From contig JAITVY010000046.1 in assembly GCA_031285565.1 (NCBI GenBank), positions 1 to 64,000 of the forward strand: a stretch of DNA of 64,000 bases. The letters run 5' to 3'. Source of the DNA: Tannerella sp. Lineage in GTDB: Bacteria; Bacteroidota; Bacteroidia; Bacteroidales; Tannerellaceae. The notes below the pieces were generated by a model. It saw nothing but the letters and a program-made list of their open reading frames with translations. It did not search any database and was not told where the DNA came from. How positions within the stretch are numbered: position 1 is the first letter of the stretch; each line of letters opens with the position of its first letter. The position numbers and the translations under genes are program-made. This document shows, in pieces, positions 25,637-35,232 of the stretch.

Positions 25637-28447
25637 TTAATTTGCCGAAAATAATCTCTTTATTAATTCCGGTTGCAGTTCCTGTTGAGGGTTGAATTTG
25701 TCGGACGCTATGTATTCCAGCAGACTTTGTTTAAACTGTGCAGCGGCAGGGTATTTCTGCGGATCTTTGTTTAATCCGGCGCTGCATACCATCAGTTTAC
25801 CTTTGCCTACTTTGGCTTCGAACAGTATGCCTAATCTACGGTTTTTAAACCAGTCGTCAATCAGATGAACAGTCGGACGAAAATCGGCAGGAAATTCATC
25901 CAGAACCATGGCATCGCAATCGGAAACAATGTCCCACCATTGGTAATCACTATAGCCTTCGTTCGGGAAAGCAGCCAATGCCGGGTGGGTAGGATTACAA
26001 AGAACACCTAATGTATGTGGCGCCTGGTTTCTTGTCCACGCTGTATTCCAGAATATGCTTGAAAAACCTACAGCAATGTCTCCACCTTTGCCGGGTTGTA
26101 CACTTCCTTTGGATGAAAGAAGCAGTACGGACTCCCCGTTATTCAACCGGTTGATAACTGACTGGTCAAATTTTGAGGCAATATAAGGTGAATTGCTTAC
26201 TGTTTGTTTTTGAGCAGGATATACCCATATGTTCCACTGATTCTTGCTGTTTAGATTTTCAGCCTGAACGGTTACTGTCAACTGCGTAGGCTCTTTTATC
26301 TGATCAAAAGAAACCTCGATGTTACCGACCGGAATACAATTGTCTAACGGTAGATCTTTGGTGAAACTACCTTTACCTATAAAACGGTTGTCGGATGTGA
26401 TGACCGTCCAGACGATATTCGCATCTTTAATGGGTTTTTCTCCGAAATGAGCGAATTCAACCGGTACGTTCATCGTTTCATTATTCAGCCATACCATTTT
26501 GGGAAAACGAACGAGGGGAACCGTTTGATTACAGAACATGCTGTAAGCTGTACCATCCACATATCCTTTTGTATCCCAGAATACATCTAATACACCCACC
26601 AAAGCAGTACCTTGTCCGGGGAAATCATTCAGGTCTAATAACTGGAATCCGGCAAATCCGGGGGTGCGTAAGGCTGCTTCAATATCTGCTTTATAACAAA
26701 GGGTTTGTAGTTTACCGGAAGCATACAGGAAATCGTCTGACAGATCACCCATGTGATTGTTCTCCAATGTTTCTTTGAAGATTTCAAAGTTCTTCGCTTT
26801 TAATACACCTGTATATTTTTGTATTTCATTGAGGTTAGGATATACGCACCACTGACCTATTTCGTGACTGACGGTAGGCATATCTTTTTTGATTATGTCG
26901 GCAAAATCGTAGTCAGAACGGGGTGGTTGTGCATTGATAATACTGCGTAATTCTTGTCCCCAGCCCTGGATACGTGGATCGGGTGCATTCCAGTAATCAG
27001 CGTTCGGTATATATGGCCAGCCTGCCGCACTGGTGTAAACCCTCCGGGAGTCTTTATCTTTCCAATGGTCTACCAGATCAGACAGATATTTTACCTGGTT
27101 TGCACCGCCCGGTTCATTTCCATAAGCCAGCATACAGAAAGAGGGATGGTTGCCATATTCTTGTAAAATACGGTCGCTTTCTTCGTAAAACCATTTGTCT
27201 AAATAACCGCCATCGCCAACGCTTGCCCATGCAGCGCATTCTACCTGCAGGTAAATACCCATACTGTCAGCTACATTGAAAGCTACTTCGGGCGGACACC
27301 AGGAATGGAATCGCACGTGGTTTAACCCGAAGTCTTTACACGTACGGTAAATCTTTTCCCAATAGCTGTTTTCCATAGCAGGATACCCTGTCAATGGGAA
27401 TATACAACACTCCAGCGTTCCACGCAGGAATATAGGTTGACCGTTTACGTGGAAGCGGGTACCTTCTTTTTTAAATTCACGGAAACCGAATGTCGTATAT
27501 CTCTCATCTGTTCCGTCCGGAGATTCAATTACTGTTTTTAGCCGGTAAAGGTTAGGTGTATGTTCAGACCAAAGTAGGGCATCTTCGCCCGCTTCTACAA
27601 CGGTGTTGTAATGAATCCTACCCTTGTCTTGTCCTTCCAGAAAAGCTGGTTTGCCAACCGGTTCCCCTTTTAGTGTTTCAATTTGTAGCGTGATTTTATA
27701 ATCATTCGCAGCAGGATCGCTATGACCGGTAATATCTACCCGTATTTGCTTTGTCTTAGTATCAGGATAGATTTGTATATCCGAAATAAATACATAGGGT
27801 TTAACCGAAAGTGAAAGGTCACCGGTTATACCGTTCCAGTTACTTTGTGTATGATCGGATACGCTGTGCGCATTGACGCCGACCGGAATATTTACGCGGT
27901 TATCTACGCGAAGTGTAAGGATATGCTTTCCGGCTTTCAGGTCGGTTAGTGCGTATCGGTGAGGAGTGGATAATCCGTTTTGTCTTCCTTTTTCAACTCC
28001 GTCAATGTATAAAGTTGTTTCCCAGTGCGTGCGTTCTAATTCCAATACGGCAATTCTGTCTTTCCAACCGGATGGTATATCAATCTCTTTTTGATACCAG
28101 GCAACTCCTACATAATGCTTTTCAGGATTCAGCCAGAATGGAACTTTTATATTTCCATCTTTCCGGTAATTTGCATAAGCCGGAGATGTGTACCAGGAAC
28201 TGTCAACAACCTGCCCCGTCCATTGGGTATGGATGTCTACATCATTACCATAGCCTTGTTCCTGTAGCGATCCGGGCAATTTGATCGGATCGTTAAAGGT
28301 AGCATCAAACCATTTCTCGTTGACCCCTATATCCGTTGGGTCGAGCTTGATTTTCCATTCACCGGATAGTGAGATGTTTTGTTCAGCCTGCTGACAGGCA
28401 GAACAAAACAATATTGCTAACATGAAGAAGAAGATTTTTTTTATCAT
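25637..28447 (-). CDS. GH2-family glycoside hydrolase lipoprotein, large form (a)
   Basis: 936 residues with a lipobox (ILFCSAC, Cys18). A jelly-roll sugar-binding domain (about 25-220) and an Ig-like domain (about 220-325) precede a TIM barrel (about 335-620). The acid/base is probably Glu445 in AYGNEPGG and the nucleophile Glu529 in SHEIGQW. A long C-terminal region ends with a segment resembling an amidotransferase-like or beta-galactosidase trimerisation-type domain (LGILFEAKVGKGKLMVCSAGL). It is a paralogue of the gene at 35233, sharing GTLECCIFPLTG, LNHxRFHSWCPP and GFQLLDLNDFPGQGTALVG. It starts one base after the stop of the upstream GH2 gene. The substrate is unknown; beta-galactosidase or arabinopyranosidase-type activity is plausible. 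Confidence 0.85.
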   Translation of the reverse strand: MIKKIFFFMLAILFCSACQQAEQNISLSGEWKIKLDPTDIGVNEKWFDATFNDPIKLPGSLQEQGYGNDVDIHTQWTGQVVDSSWYTSPAYANYRKDGNIKVPFWLNPEKHYVGVAWYQKEIDIPSGWKDRIAVLELERTHWETTLYIDGVEKGRQNGLSTPHRYALTDLKAGKHILTLRVDNRVNIPVGVNAHSVSDHTQSNWNGITGDLSLSVKPYVFISDIQIYPDTKTKQIRVDITGHSDPAANDYKITLQIETLKGEPVGKPAFLEGQDKGRIHYNTVVEAGEDALLWSEHTPNLYRLKTVIESPDGTDERYTTFGFREFKKEGTRFHVNGQPIFLRGTLECCIFPLTGYPAMENSYWEKIYRTCKDFGLNHVRFHSWCPPEVAFNVADSMGIYLQVECAAWASVGDGGYLDKWFYEESDRILQEYGNHPSFCMLAYGNEPGGANQVKYLSDLVDHWKDKDSRRVYTSAAGWPYIPNADYWNAPDPRIQGWGQELRSIINAQPPRSDYDFADIIKKDMPTVSHEIGQWCVYPNLNEIQKYTGVLKAKNFEIFKETLENNHMGDLSDDFLYASGKLQTLCYKADIEAALRTPGFAGFQLLDLNDFPGQGTALVGVLDVFWDTKGYVDGTAYSMFCNQTVPLVRFPKMVWLNNETMNVPVEFAHFGEKPIKDANIVWTVITSDNRFIGKGSFTKDLPLDNCIPVGNIEVSFDQIKEPTQLTVTVQAENLNSKNQWNIWVYPAQKQTVSNSPYIASKFDQSVINRLNNGESVLLLSSKGSVQPGKGGDIAVGFSSIFWNTAWTRNQAPHTLGVLCNPTHPALAAFPNEGYSDYQWWDIVSDCDAMVLDEFPADFRPTVHLIDDWFKNRRLGILFEAKVGKGKLMVCSAGLNKDPQKYPAAAQFKQSLLEYIASDKFNPQQELQPELIKRLFSAN

Positions 28448-28448
28448 A

Positions 28449-30395
28449 TTACTTATATATTTTATGGGTTAACACATTGTATCCCGTTGGTCTTTCAATA
28501 GAAAATTGCTTTGTATCTTCAGGCAACTCAATCTCTGTAATTTCTCCGGGTCGCAGTAGAGGTAAAGGTAGTATTTTATTTTCATATACGACTTTATAGC
28601 CATCAACTGTATATGATGGAAGAGCGTTTCTGTTTTTTAAGGATATCTTATTTTTCCCGTCTACTGTTTGAATATTTAATATTTCAATGGGTGAGCTTAA
28701 TTCTTTTAAGGTATAGAAAGAGGGCTTTCTTTCGCGATTCATCCCCGAAATGCCATGGGTGCGTCTTTTATATTTTCCTGCTCCTTCTTCGCCCATATGT
28801 GTTCTATAGTCGTTCAACGAAAAGTATATTGCGCCTACGACCCAGTCGTATTTATTCCATTCGCGAAGATGAAAATGCATTTCTTCTATTCTACGGGCAT
28901 CCCCACCTGTGAAAGCCGGTTCGCAAAGACCATGTTCCGTAATCATAATGGGACGATTGCCTACCGTTTCTTTTACTATCTGAAAATAATGCCCCAATTC
29001 ATCCCTTGATTTTCCATGCCAGGTGCCGATGTATTCATTCCATGTAGGGATACTACCCAGCAAAGATTCGTCTTTTTCTTTTCTGAAAGGCATCCTGTTT
29101 GATACAACCTGAATATGACGGGTTGGGTCTAAGTTTTGTGCATACCGGATAAGATCTACATATTGCTGGGGTGTTGTATTACCATTTACTTCATTACTTA
29201 TTCCCCATGAGAATATACATGGATGATTGTAATGTGTTTCTATCATTTCCGATAGCTGGTTTTCAATAATCTTTTGTGTCTCAGGTGTAAGATTCCCGGG
29301 CTGTTGCCACCAGGGGATTTCTTCCTGTACCAGGATTCCCATTTCATCCATTTTATCCAGGATATATTCATCCTGTTGCCAATGGAAACGGGTGATGACG
29401 CAATTTACGTCTTTCATGTCATTCAGTATGCCGTCTATGAAATCTCTTGGTTCTGCCATTCCATATTGAGGATTGCTTCCCGGCATCCATTCCACTCCAA
29501 TCAGCCTTACCGGATCGCCATTTAAAAGCATTTTTTCTCCATCTACCTTGATTTCTTTAAAGCCGAAATGGGTTGTGTAGGTATCTGCTGTTTTTCCGTT
29601 TACAACCGTTGATACCTGGAGATCATACAAATCAGGATGATCGAAATGCCACAATGCAGGATTGGGAATGCTGAAAGAAATAGCTGTCAATTGTTTATTT
29701 CCTGCTTTTTCAGAGACGGAAAAAACTTCTTTTCCCGATGTACGTTCTTTTACCTGTATCTTATATTCAAATTCTTTTTGCGGTTTTTCCCAAAGGTTGA
29801 TGTCCAATTTAACATTGCCTGTGTTTTGTGTATTGACATGCACATAACGTATAGCGGGTTTTTCCGCAACAATTAAATCGACATTACGGATAATACCACC
29901 ATCGTTAGCCCAGTCAAAGGATTTTTCGAAAGGAATAGCTTTGCCGGAATATTCGTTGGATACAGAGACGACAAGTTTATTATCTTTTCCGTATCTGACT
30001 GCATCAGCTATTTTTACATAAAAGATGGTATACCCTGAAGAAAAATGTTCGCCTATTTTTTCCCCGTTCATATAGATGACTGCATCCCGGTATATGGCAT
30101 GGAATTTCAGGCGAAGATCTTTTCCTTTATATGTATCCGGTATAGGTAATGTGTATTCGTACCAGGCAAGTCCTTTATAATCTTCCAACCCCTCCATAAT
30201 ATTCCACGTATGCGGAACCTGTACTTTTGTGGCGTTTGAGGGCAAACCTTTCGGGTAACCTTTTGCGCCCTGGTTCAAACTATCCACACAAAACAGCCAT
30301 TCACCATTGAGCGATTTAAGAGTTCGTTCTGCTAACAGGGTGCTAAATGAGAATGATATCATGAAGAAGAGTAATATTGTTATTCTTTTGTTCAT
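28449..30395 (-). CDS. GH2 beta-galactosidase/beta-glucuronidase-like enzyme
   Basis: 648 residues with a Sec signal (FFMISFSFSTLLA|ER). Classical three-domain GH2: jelly roll (VQVPHTWNIMEGLEDYKGLAWYEY), Ig-like domain and TIM barrel. The acid/base is Glu402 in GISNEVNG and the nucleophile Glu487 in ITEHGL. The short length and the WHFDHPDLYDLQV pattern resemble beta-glucuronidases and short beta-galactosidases; residues deciding between them were not resolved. It is separated from the upstream susD by 139 bases carrying a structured inverted-repeat array, and is tightly joined to the GH2 gene downstream. Confidence 0.87.
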   Translation of the reverse strand: MNKRITILLFFMISFSFSTLLAERTLKSLNGEWLFCVDSLNQGAKGYPKGLPSNATKVQVPHTWNIMEGLEDYKGLAWYEYTLPIPDTYKGKDLRLKFHAIYRDAVIYMNGEKIGEHFSSGYTIFYVKIADAVRYGKDNKLVVSVSNEYSGKAIPFEKSFDWANDGGIIRNVDLIVAEKPAIRYVHVNTQNTGNVKLDINLWEKPQKEFEYKIQVKERTSGKEVFSVSEKAGNKQLTAISFSIPNPALWHFDHPDLYDLQVSTVVNGKTADTYTTHFGFKEIKVDGEKMLLNGDPVRLIGVEWMPGSNPQYGMAEPRDFIDGILNDMKDVNCVITRFHWQQDEYILDKMDEMGILVQEEIPWWQQPGNLTPETQKIIENQLSEMIETHYNHPCIFSWGISNEVNGNTTPQQYVDLIRYAQNLDPTRHIQVVSNRMPFRKEKDESLLGSIPTWNEYIGTWHGKSRDELGHYFQIVKETVGNRPIMITEHGLCEPAFTGGDARRIEEMHFHLREWNKYDWVVGAIYFSLNDYRTHMGEEGAGKYKRRTHGISGMNRERKPSFYTLKELSSPIEILNIQTVDGKNKISLKNRNALPSYTVDGYKVVYENKILPLPLLRPGEITEIELPEDTKQFSIERPTGYNVLTHKIYK

Positions 30396-30439
30396 AAGTT
30401 TAGAGTCTTTTTTGTTAAGTAAATTGACTGTGGTTTAAT

Positions 30440-30519
30440 AAAGACCTTTTATCAATACGGATAAAAGGTCTTTATCCGGGAATCTAAAGGGTCTTTATCC
30501 GCCCGAATAAAGACCCTTT
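30440..30519. repeat. inverted-repeat array between susD and GH2 genes
   Basis: Two perfect hairpins: AAAGACCTTTTATC/GATAAAAGGTCTTT (30440-30453 and 30460-30473) and AAAGGGTCTTTAT/ATAAAGACCCTTT (30486-30498 and 30507-30519, loop CCGCCCGA). A third stem CGGATAAA/TTTATCCG (30457-30464 with 30470-30477) is incompatible with the first. The array lies in the transcribed gap after susD. It may attenuate or process the operon mRNA so that hydrolases are made at a lower level than SusC/D. Confidence 0.75.
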
Positions 30520-30534
30520 ATCAGTACATCATAA

Positions 30535-32049
30535 TTATTTCCAGGCGTCGTTTTGTGTAATATTGGGATTGTTATTCAGTTCTTCTTCAGGGATCGGATA
30601 ATAGTTGTAACGCGGTGTATAATTGTTGTATCCTTCTACCTGGCTTTCTTTTATAACCTGTTCAAGTATACCCCATCTTCTGAGGTCATAAAAACGCATT
30701 CCTTCACGTGCAAATTCCAGATTTCGCTGATGCATGATTTCCTGCATCATCTGGTTCTGATTCCATGAGTTCATTGTTGAACTGATATCTTTTAATTGAG
30801 CTCTTTCACGAATCCGGTGTACCAACGGAGCAGCAAGGGAAACTTTATTCTGCATGGTGTAGGCTTCCGCCAGCATTAATAATACGTCAGCATAACGCAT
30901 TGGATATTCATTTAAGGTAGACTTCCAGTCTCCCTCATCCTTATTCCACCAGTTTTGTCCTTTTCGCGGCCATACAGCATCTTTTTCAAATTTTTCCGTG
31001 AAATTATATGTGTAGTATACACAACCCGGATAGTCCCAGGCAAGTGTAGCCAAAGCACGTGGGTCAAAATTATCGTCTTTCGTTCCTTCTTTCATGAAAG
31101 CTTCCAGTAATACTTTGGTAGGTATTAACTCGAACCATCCGCCTACTTCGCCCGGTGCACATTCCTGCGCCATTGTTGTTGAGTGTACTTTCATTGCCGG
31201 GTTATTCTCTGTCCCCCAGATGTCCGGGCCTCCTTCGAGGCTGAACTGTATTTCGAAAACAGACTCTTTACTGTTTTCATGCATGCCATCGAATAAATGG
31301 GCGTAATTTTCTAACAAACCGTACCCGTATTCCGCTTCATTATCAGTCAGTAATCTGAACTCCTGTTCTGCTTTGTCCCACATTTCCTGAAAAAGATATG
31401 CTTTTCCAAGAAATGCAATAGCTGCACCTTTTGTCGCACGTCCTATCTTATCTGTCGGATACTTGACCGGTAAGGATGCTTTTGCATCCTGTAAGTCGCT
31501 GACAGCTTGATTCCATACTTCAACCTGTGGAGATTTTGAAGTAAAGTATTCGCTTTGATCAGTGATTAATTGGGTAATAATGGGAGCATCTCCAAATTCT
31601 ATTGCGAGTATGAAGTAATTTAATCCGCGGAGGAATTTTGCTTCAGCAACTAATTGTTGTTTTTTTGTTTCATCTGTACCCGTTATTTCTTCCGCATAAT
31701 GGATTACCTGATTGGCTCTGAATATTCCGACATACAGGGACCTGAATATTTTCGTGCTTTCATTGGTGCTGGGGGTATTCTTGAAAGTAGAAATGGCATA
31801 ACGTCCCTGAACATCATTGCGTGTTGTATAATTCTCCGTTCTACATTCTTTCATTTGCATGGCCTGAATTTCCCAGTATCCTGCCGGTTCTTCCAGGAAC
31901 GCGTTGTATATTGTAGCAACACCCGATTCAAGATCTTCATTTGTTTTCCAGGAAGATAAAGTGGTCTTCTTATTCGGATTATCCAGGTCTAAAAAATCCG
32001 AGCAGGAAACAAATACTAAAAGTGCTAATAAAAAAACTATATTTTTCAT
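30535..32049 (-). CDS. SusD/RagB-family surface glycan-binding lipoprotein
   Basis: 504 residues with a lipobox (ALLVFVSC|SDF, Cys16) and the SusD opening FLDLDNPNKKTTLSSWKTNEDLESG. SusD helical parts (AKFLRGLNYFILAIEFGDAPII, RYADVLLMLAEAYTMQ) and the C-terminal EFAREGMRFYDLRRWG...NPNITQNDAWK are present. It is expected to cap the SusC of this operon and bind the incoming glycan. It starts 12 bases after the susC stop. Confidence 0.92.
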   Translation of the reverse strand: MKNIVFLLALLVFVSCSDFLDLDNPNKKTTLSSWKTNEDLESGVATIYNAFLEEPAGYWEIQAMQMKECRTENYTTRNDVQGRYAISTFKNTPSTNESTKIFRSLYVGIFRANQVIHYAEEITGTDETKKQQLVAEAKFLRGLNYFILAIEFGDAPIITQLITDQSEYFTSKSPQVEVWNQAVSDLQDAKASLPVKYPTDKIGRATKGAAIAFLGKAYLFQEMWDKAEQEFRLLTDNEAEYGYGLLENYAHLFDGMHENSKESVFEIQFSLEGGPDIWGTENNPAMKVHSTTMAQECAPGEVGGWFELIPTKVLLEAFMKEGTKDDNFDPRALATLAWDYPGCVYYTYNFTEKFEKDAVWPRKGQNWWNKDEGDWKSTLNEYPMRYADVLLMLAEAYTMQNKVSLAAPLVHRIRERAQLKDISSTMNSWNQNQMMQEIMHQRNLEFAREGMRFYDLRRWGILEQVIKESQVEGYNNYTPRYNYYPIPEEELNNNPNITQNDAWK

Positions 32050-32061
32050 ATTATTGTAGAT

Positions 32062-35000
32062 TTAAAAATTCAACTGTAATCCGATTTGATATGTTTTATT
32101 TAGTGGATAGACCCTGAAGTCAATACCTCTGGTACCTAAACCGTTGCCTGCAATGTCAGGGTTGTAGCCTGAATAATCAGTAATGGTAAACAGGTTATCG
32201 CCTGCTACATAGATACGGCATCTTTCAATAAAGGCTTTCTTTGTCAGTGCAACGGGTAATGTATAGCCTAACTGAATTGTTTTACATCTGAAATAAGAAC
32301 TGTTTTCAAGGAAACGGTCTGAATAATCAGCGCCATTATCATTGGGATCATCAATATTCAACCGGGGAAAATTTGAGTTCGGATTGTAAGTATATGAATT
32401 CAGTGTTTCTTTGCTGTAGTTTGTGTTTAAACGAACTGTTTCCGTATATGATTTGGCTCCATTATATATTTTCCCTCCTTGCGTTCCCTGGAAAAACATG
32501 CTTAAGTCAATGCCTTTCCATTCGCCTTGCAAACGGATACCATATTCAAAATCAGGGAATGGACTCCCACAATATTGGCGGTCTTCCCCGTTTATTTGTC
32601 CGTCTCCATTTGCGTCAACGTAACGGATGTCTCCTAAATCGGCTCTGGGCTGGATCAGTTTTCCATCTTTACTGTGTGCATTGATTTCTTCCTGCGAACG
32701 GAATAAACCGTCTGTTTTAACCAGGAAGAATGAATAAATGGGATACCCGGCTTCGCTATATGTTACAGCCGAACCGTGATGGGAGGCAGTACCTCCTGAT
32801 ATTTTCTGTGTACCTGTACTCAATTCTACTACTTCGTTTTTAGTGTGGGATAGGTTTCCTGTAACTGAATAATTAAAATCACGAATATTACCATTGTATT
32901 CAAGAGACATTTCAAATCCTTTATTAGAAACTTTACCTGCGTTTGTGTACGGATTTTCTTTTGCTCCTACTGATAAAGGAATAGGAACCCGTAATAACAG
33001 ATCGGATGTTGTTTTTTCAAAATAATCGAAAGTGAAGTTCATTCTACCATTCCATAAACCCAGATCGAGACCGACATCAAATGTAGCTGTCGACTCCCAT
33101 TTTAATCCTGCAGCCGGATATTCGGTCTGTATATTGCCTACCCATAACTTATTCGGTTCCCCCACGGCGTAACTGATTGCTGGAGTGATTAAGCCAAGAT
33201 ATTGGTAGTTCCCGATTTCCTGATTACCCAGTATTCCGTAACTTGTTCTTAGTTTCAATTCTGTTACGGGAGTATTCAGATCAGCGAAAAAGCGTTCGTT
33301 TTCTAAATTCCATGCACCCGAAATAGATGGAAAATTACCCCATCTGTTTTCCGGGCTGAAACGGGAAGAACCGTCTCTACGAAACGTTGCAGTCATAATG
33401 TATCTGTTATCATAGGAGTAAATAGCTCTTCCTAAAAATGATAGCAAACGGTTTTTTTCGGTATATCCTGTTGCGGCTGCTTGTTCTGTTCCTGCGTCCA
33501 GTACTTTGATTCCATCGGGCATACCTTTGGCGGAAGCCCTTATAATGCGGTAATCATTTTGATAAACCGTTTGCCCGACCAGTAAGTTAATGGAATGCTT
33601 GCCAAAGTCTTTCATATACGAAAGTGTGTTTTCTACCTGATAATACTTGGTCAGATCGCTTGTTTCGGCCAATGAATTTAACGTATTACTAAAAATACTG
33701 CCTACTTCATATACGGGTGTGTATAAATATGATTTATGCTCTGTAGTAGTTACACCGACATTTAATTTATATTTTAAACCTTCGTATAGACTTACTTCTC
33801 CATACAAGTTTACCAATGCCTGATAATAATCATTTTTACTGTCAATTAAATTTAATGCTGCAACAGGGTTAAAAACATCCAGAACTGCACCTTTTGCACC
33901 TCCGTAACCTCCGATCGCATTTTCGTCATAGACTTTAAATCCCGGAAGCATCATGGTGGCGGCCCCGATTACGTTTCCTCCTTGTCCGCCCACACCCGGC
34001 ATATCTTTCCGGTTTTCTTTTGTAATCATTACAGTCTCACCTATTTTAAAAATACCTTTCGTATAATCTGTTTTTACACGCAGGTTCAATCTGTCATAAT
34101 TCGTTTTTTCAATAACTCCCTCCTGGTTATAGTAGCCTAATGACATGTTGTATTTCAGATTATCGGATCCACCGGAAAGTCCTAACGAATAATTTTGTGT
34201 AGGTGCTGTTCTGAAGATCTCATCCTGCCAGTCTGTTCCTTTTCCGGGGACTTCCGGATTTTCTGCAATATCCAAGTGGGCTTTACCTGCTGCATCATAA
34301 GCGGCGTTGCTCACTTTTGTCCATTCTTCGGCCGTCAATAAATCCAGTTTTTTATTTACTTTGGAGATTCCATATACGGCATCAAACGATACTTTCATTT
34401 CTCCCCGTTTACCACTTTTTGTCGTAATCATAATTACCCCGTTAGCTGCACGGGAACCGTAAATTGCTGCTGCCGAAGCATCTTTCAAAACCTGGATTGA
34501 TTCGATATCGTATGGGTTCAGGTTATTCATAGAGGTAACGGCAATATCGTCTACTAAAATCAACGGATTATTGTTATTCAATGATCCGGCTCCCCTTACC
34601 TGGATTCTTGTTCCGGAACCAGGCGCTCCACCGGCGGATTCGACCGTTACTCCGGCAATTTTACCCTGAATAGCGCTACCCAGATTTCCATTACTTTGCT
34701 GGTCTAATTGTTCAGCTTTCAACCCGCCTATAGCACCTGTTAAATCTTTCTTTTTAATTACCCCGTAACCGATTACTACTACTTCTTCCAGTGTTTCGGT
34801 GTCGGAGACCAACGTGATTTTTAAATCGCGTTGGTTAGTGATTACAATCTCCTGGGTAACCATACCAATAAAGGAAATCACGATCGTGCTACCCTGTTGT
34901 ACATCTAATGAAAATTTCCCGTCAACATCCGTGATCGTTCCCTGTGTCGTTCCCTTTACTACTACGTTTACGCCAGGCATCGTTTCTCCTGTCTCATCGA

Positions 35001-35187
35001 TAACAGTACCGGATATTTTAACCGTCTGGTTTTGTTGATTAAAAGACCCTACTTCATTTTTTAAACCTGCTTTGGCCTGAAGATTAAGACTCAATAGAAA
35101 TAATCCGGCCAGACAACAGAGAAACCGTTTGGATATGGCATCTCTTTTTTCAGGATTCTTATATCCTGGGAATACTTTTTTATTCAT
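32062..35187 (-). CDS. SusC-type TonB-dependent outer-membrane transporter
   Basis: 1041 residues. An unusually long charged N-terminus (about 22 residues) precedes the Sec signal (CCLAGLFLLSLNLQAKA). Then follow a CarboxypepD_reg-like domain (ISGTVIDETGETMPGVNVVVKG), the TonB box LEEVVVIGYG (about 133-142), the plug (KDASAAAIYGSRAANGVIMITTKSGK) and a barrel ending IGLQLNF. It is the glycan importer of the large operon and partner of the SusD 12 bases downstream. An internal start later in the N-terminus cannot be excluded, although no other Met sits before the signal core. Confidence 0.92.
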   Translation of the reverse strand: MNKKVFPGYKNPEKRDAISKRFLCCLAGLFLLSLNLQAKAGLKNEVGSFNQQNQTVKISGTVIDETGETMPGVNVVVKGTTQGTITDVDGKFSLDVQQGSTIVISFIGMVTQEIVITNQRDLKITLVSDTETLEEVVVIGYGVIKKKDLTGAIGGLKAEQLDQQSNGNLGSAIQGKIAGVTVESAGGAPGSGTRIQVRGAGSLNNNNPLILVDDIAVTSMNNLNPYDIESIQVLKDASAAAIYGSRAANGVIMITTKSGKRGEMKVSFDAVYGISKVNKKLDLLTAEEWTKVSNAAYDAAGKAHLDIAENPEVPGKGTDWQDEIFRTAPTQNYSLGLSGGSDNLKYNMSLGYYNQEGVIEKTNYDRLNLRVKTDYTKGIFKIGETVMITKENRKDMPGVGGQGGNVIGAATMMLPGFKVYDENAIGGYGGAKGAVLDVFNPVAALNLIDSKNDYYQALVNLYGEVSLYEGLKYKLNVGVTTTEHKSYLYTPVYEVGSIFSNTLNSLAETSDLTKYYQVENTLSYMKDFGKHSINLLVGQTVYQNDYRIIRASAKGMPDGIKVLDAGTEQAAATGYTEKNRLLSFLGRAIYSYDNRYIMTATFRRDGSSRFSPENRWGNFPSISGAWNLENERFFADLNTPVTELKLRTSYGILGNQEIGNYQYLGLITPAISYAVGEPNKLWVGNIQTEYPAAGLKWESTATFDVGLDLGLWNGRMNFTFDYFEKTTSDLLLRVPIPLSVGAKENPYTNAGKVSNKGFEMSLEYNGNIRDFNYSVTGNLSHTKNEVVELSTGTQKISGGTASHHGSAVTYSEAGYPIYSFFLVKTDGLFRSQEEINAHSKDGKLIQPRADLGDIRYVDANGDGQINGEDRQYCGSPFPDFEYGIRLQGEWKGIDLSMFFQGTQGGKIYNGAKSYTETVRLNTNYSKETLNSYTYNPNSNFPRLNIDDPNDNGADYSDRFLENSSYFRCKTIQLGYTLPVALTKKAFIERCRIYVAGDNLFTITDYSGYNPDIAGNGLGTRGIDFRVYPLNKTYQIGLQLNF

Positions 35188-35232
35188 GGCAATAATTTAG
35201 AAGTTAAATAATGTGTTTTGTTAAGTAAGTTC

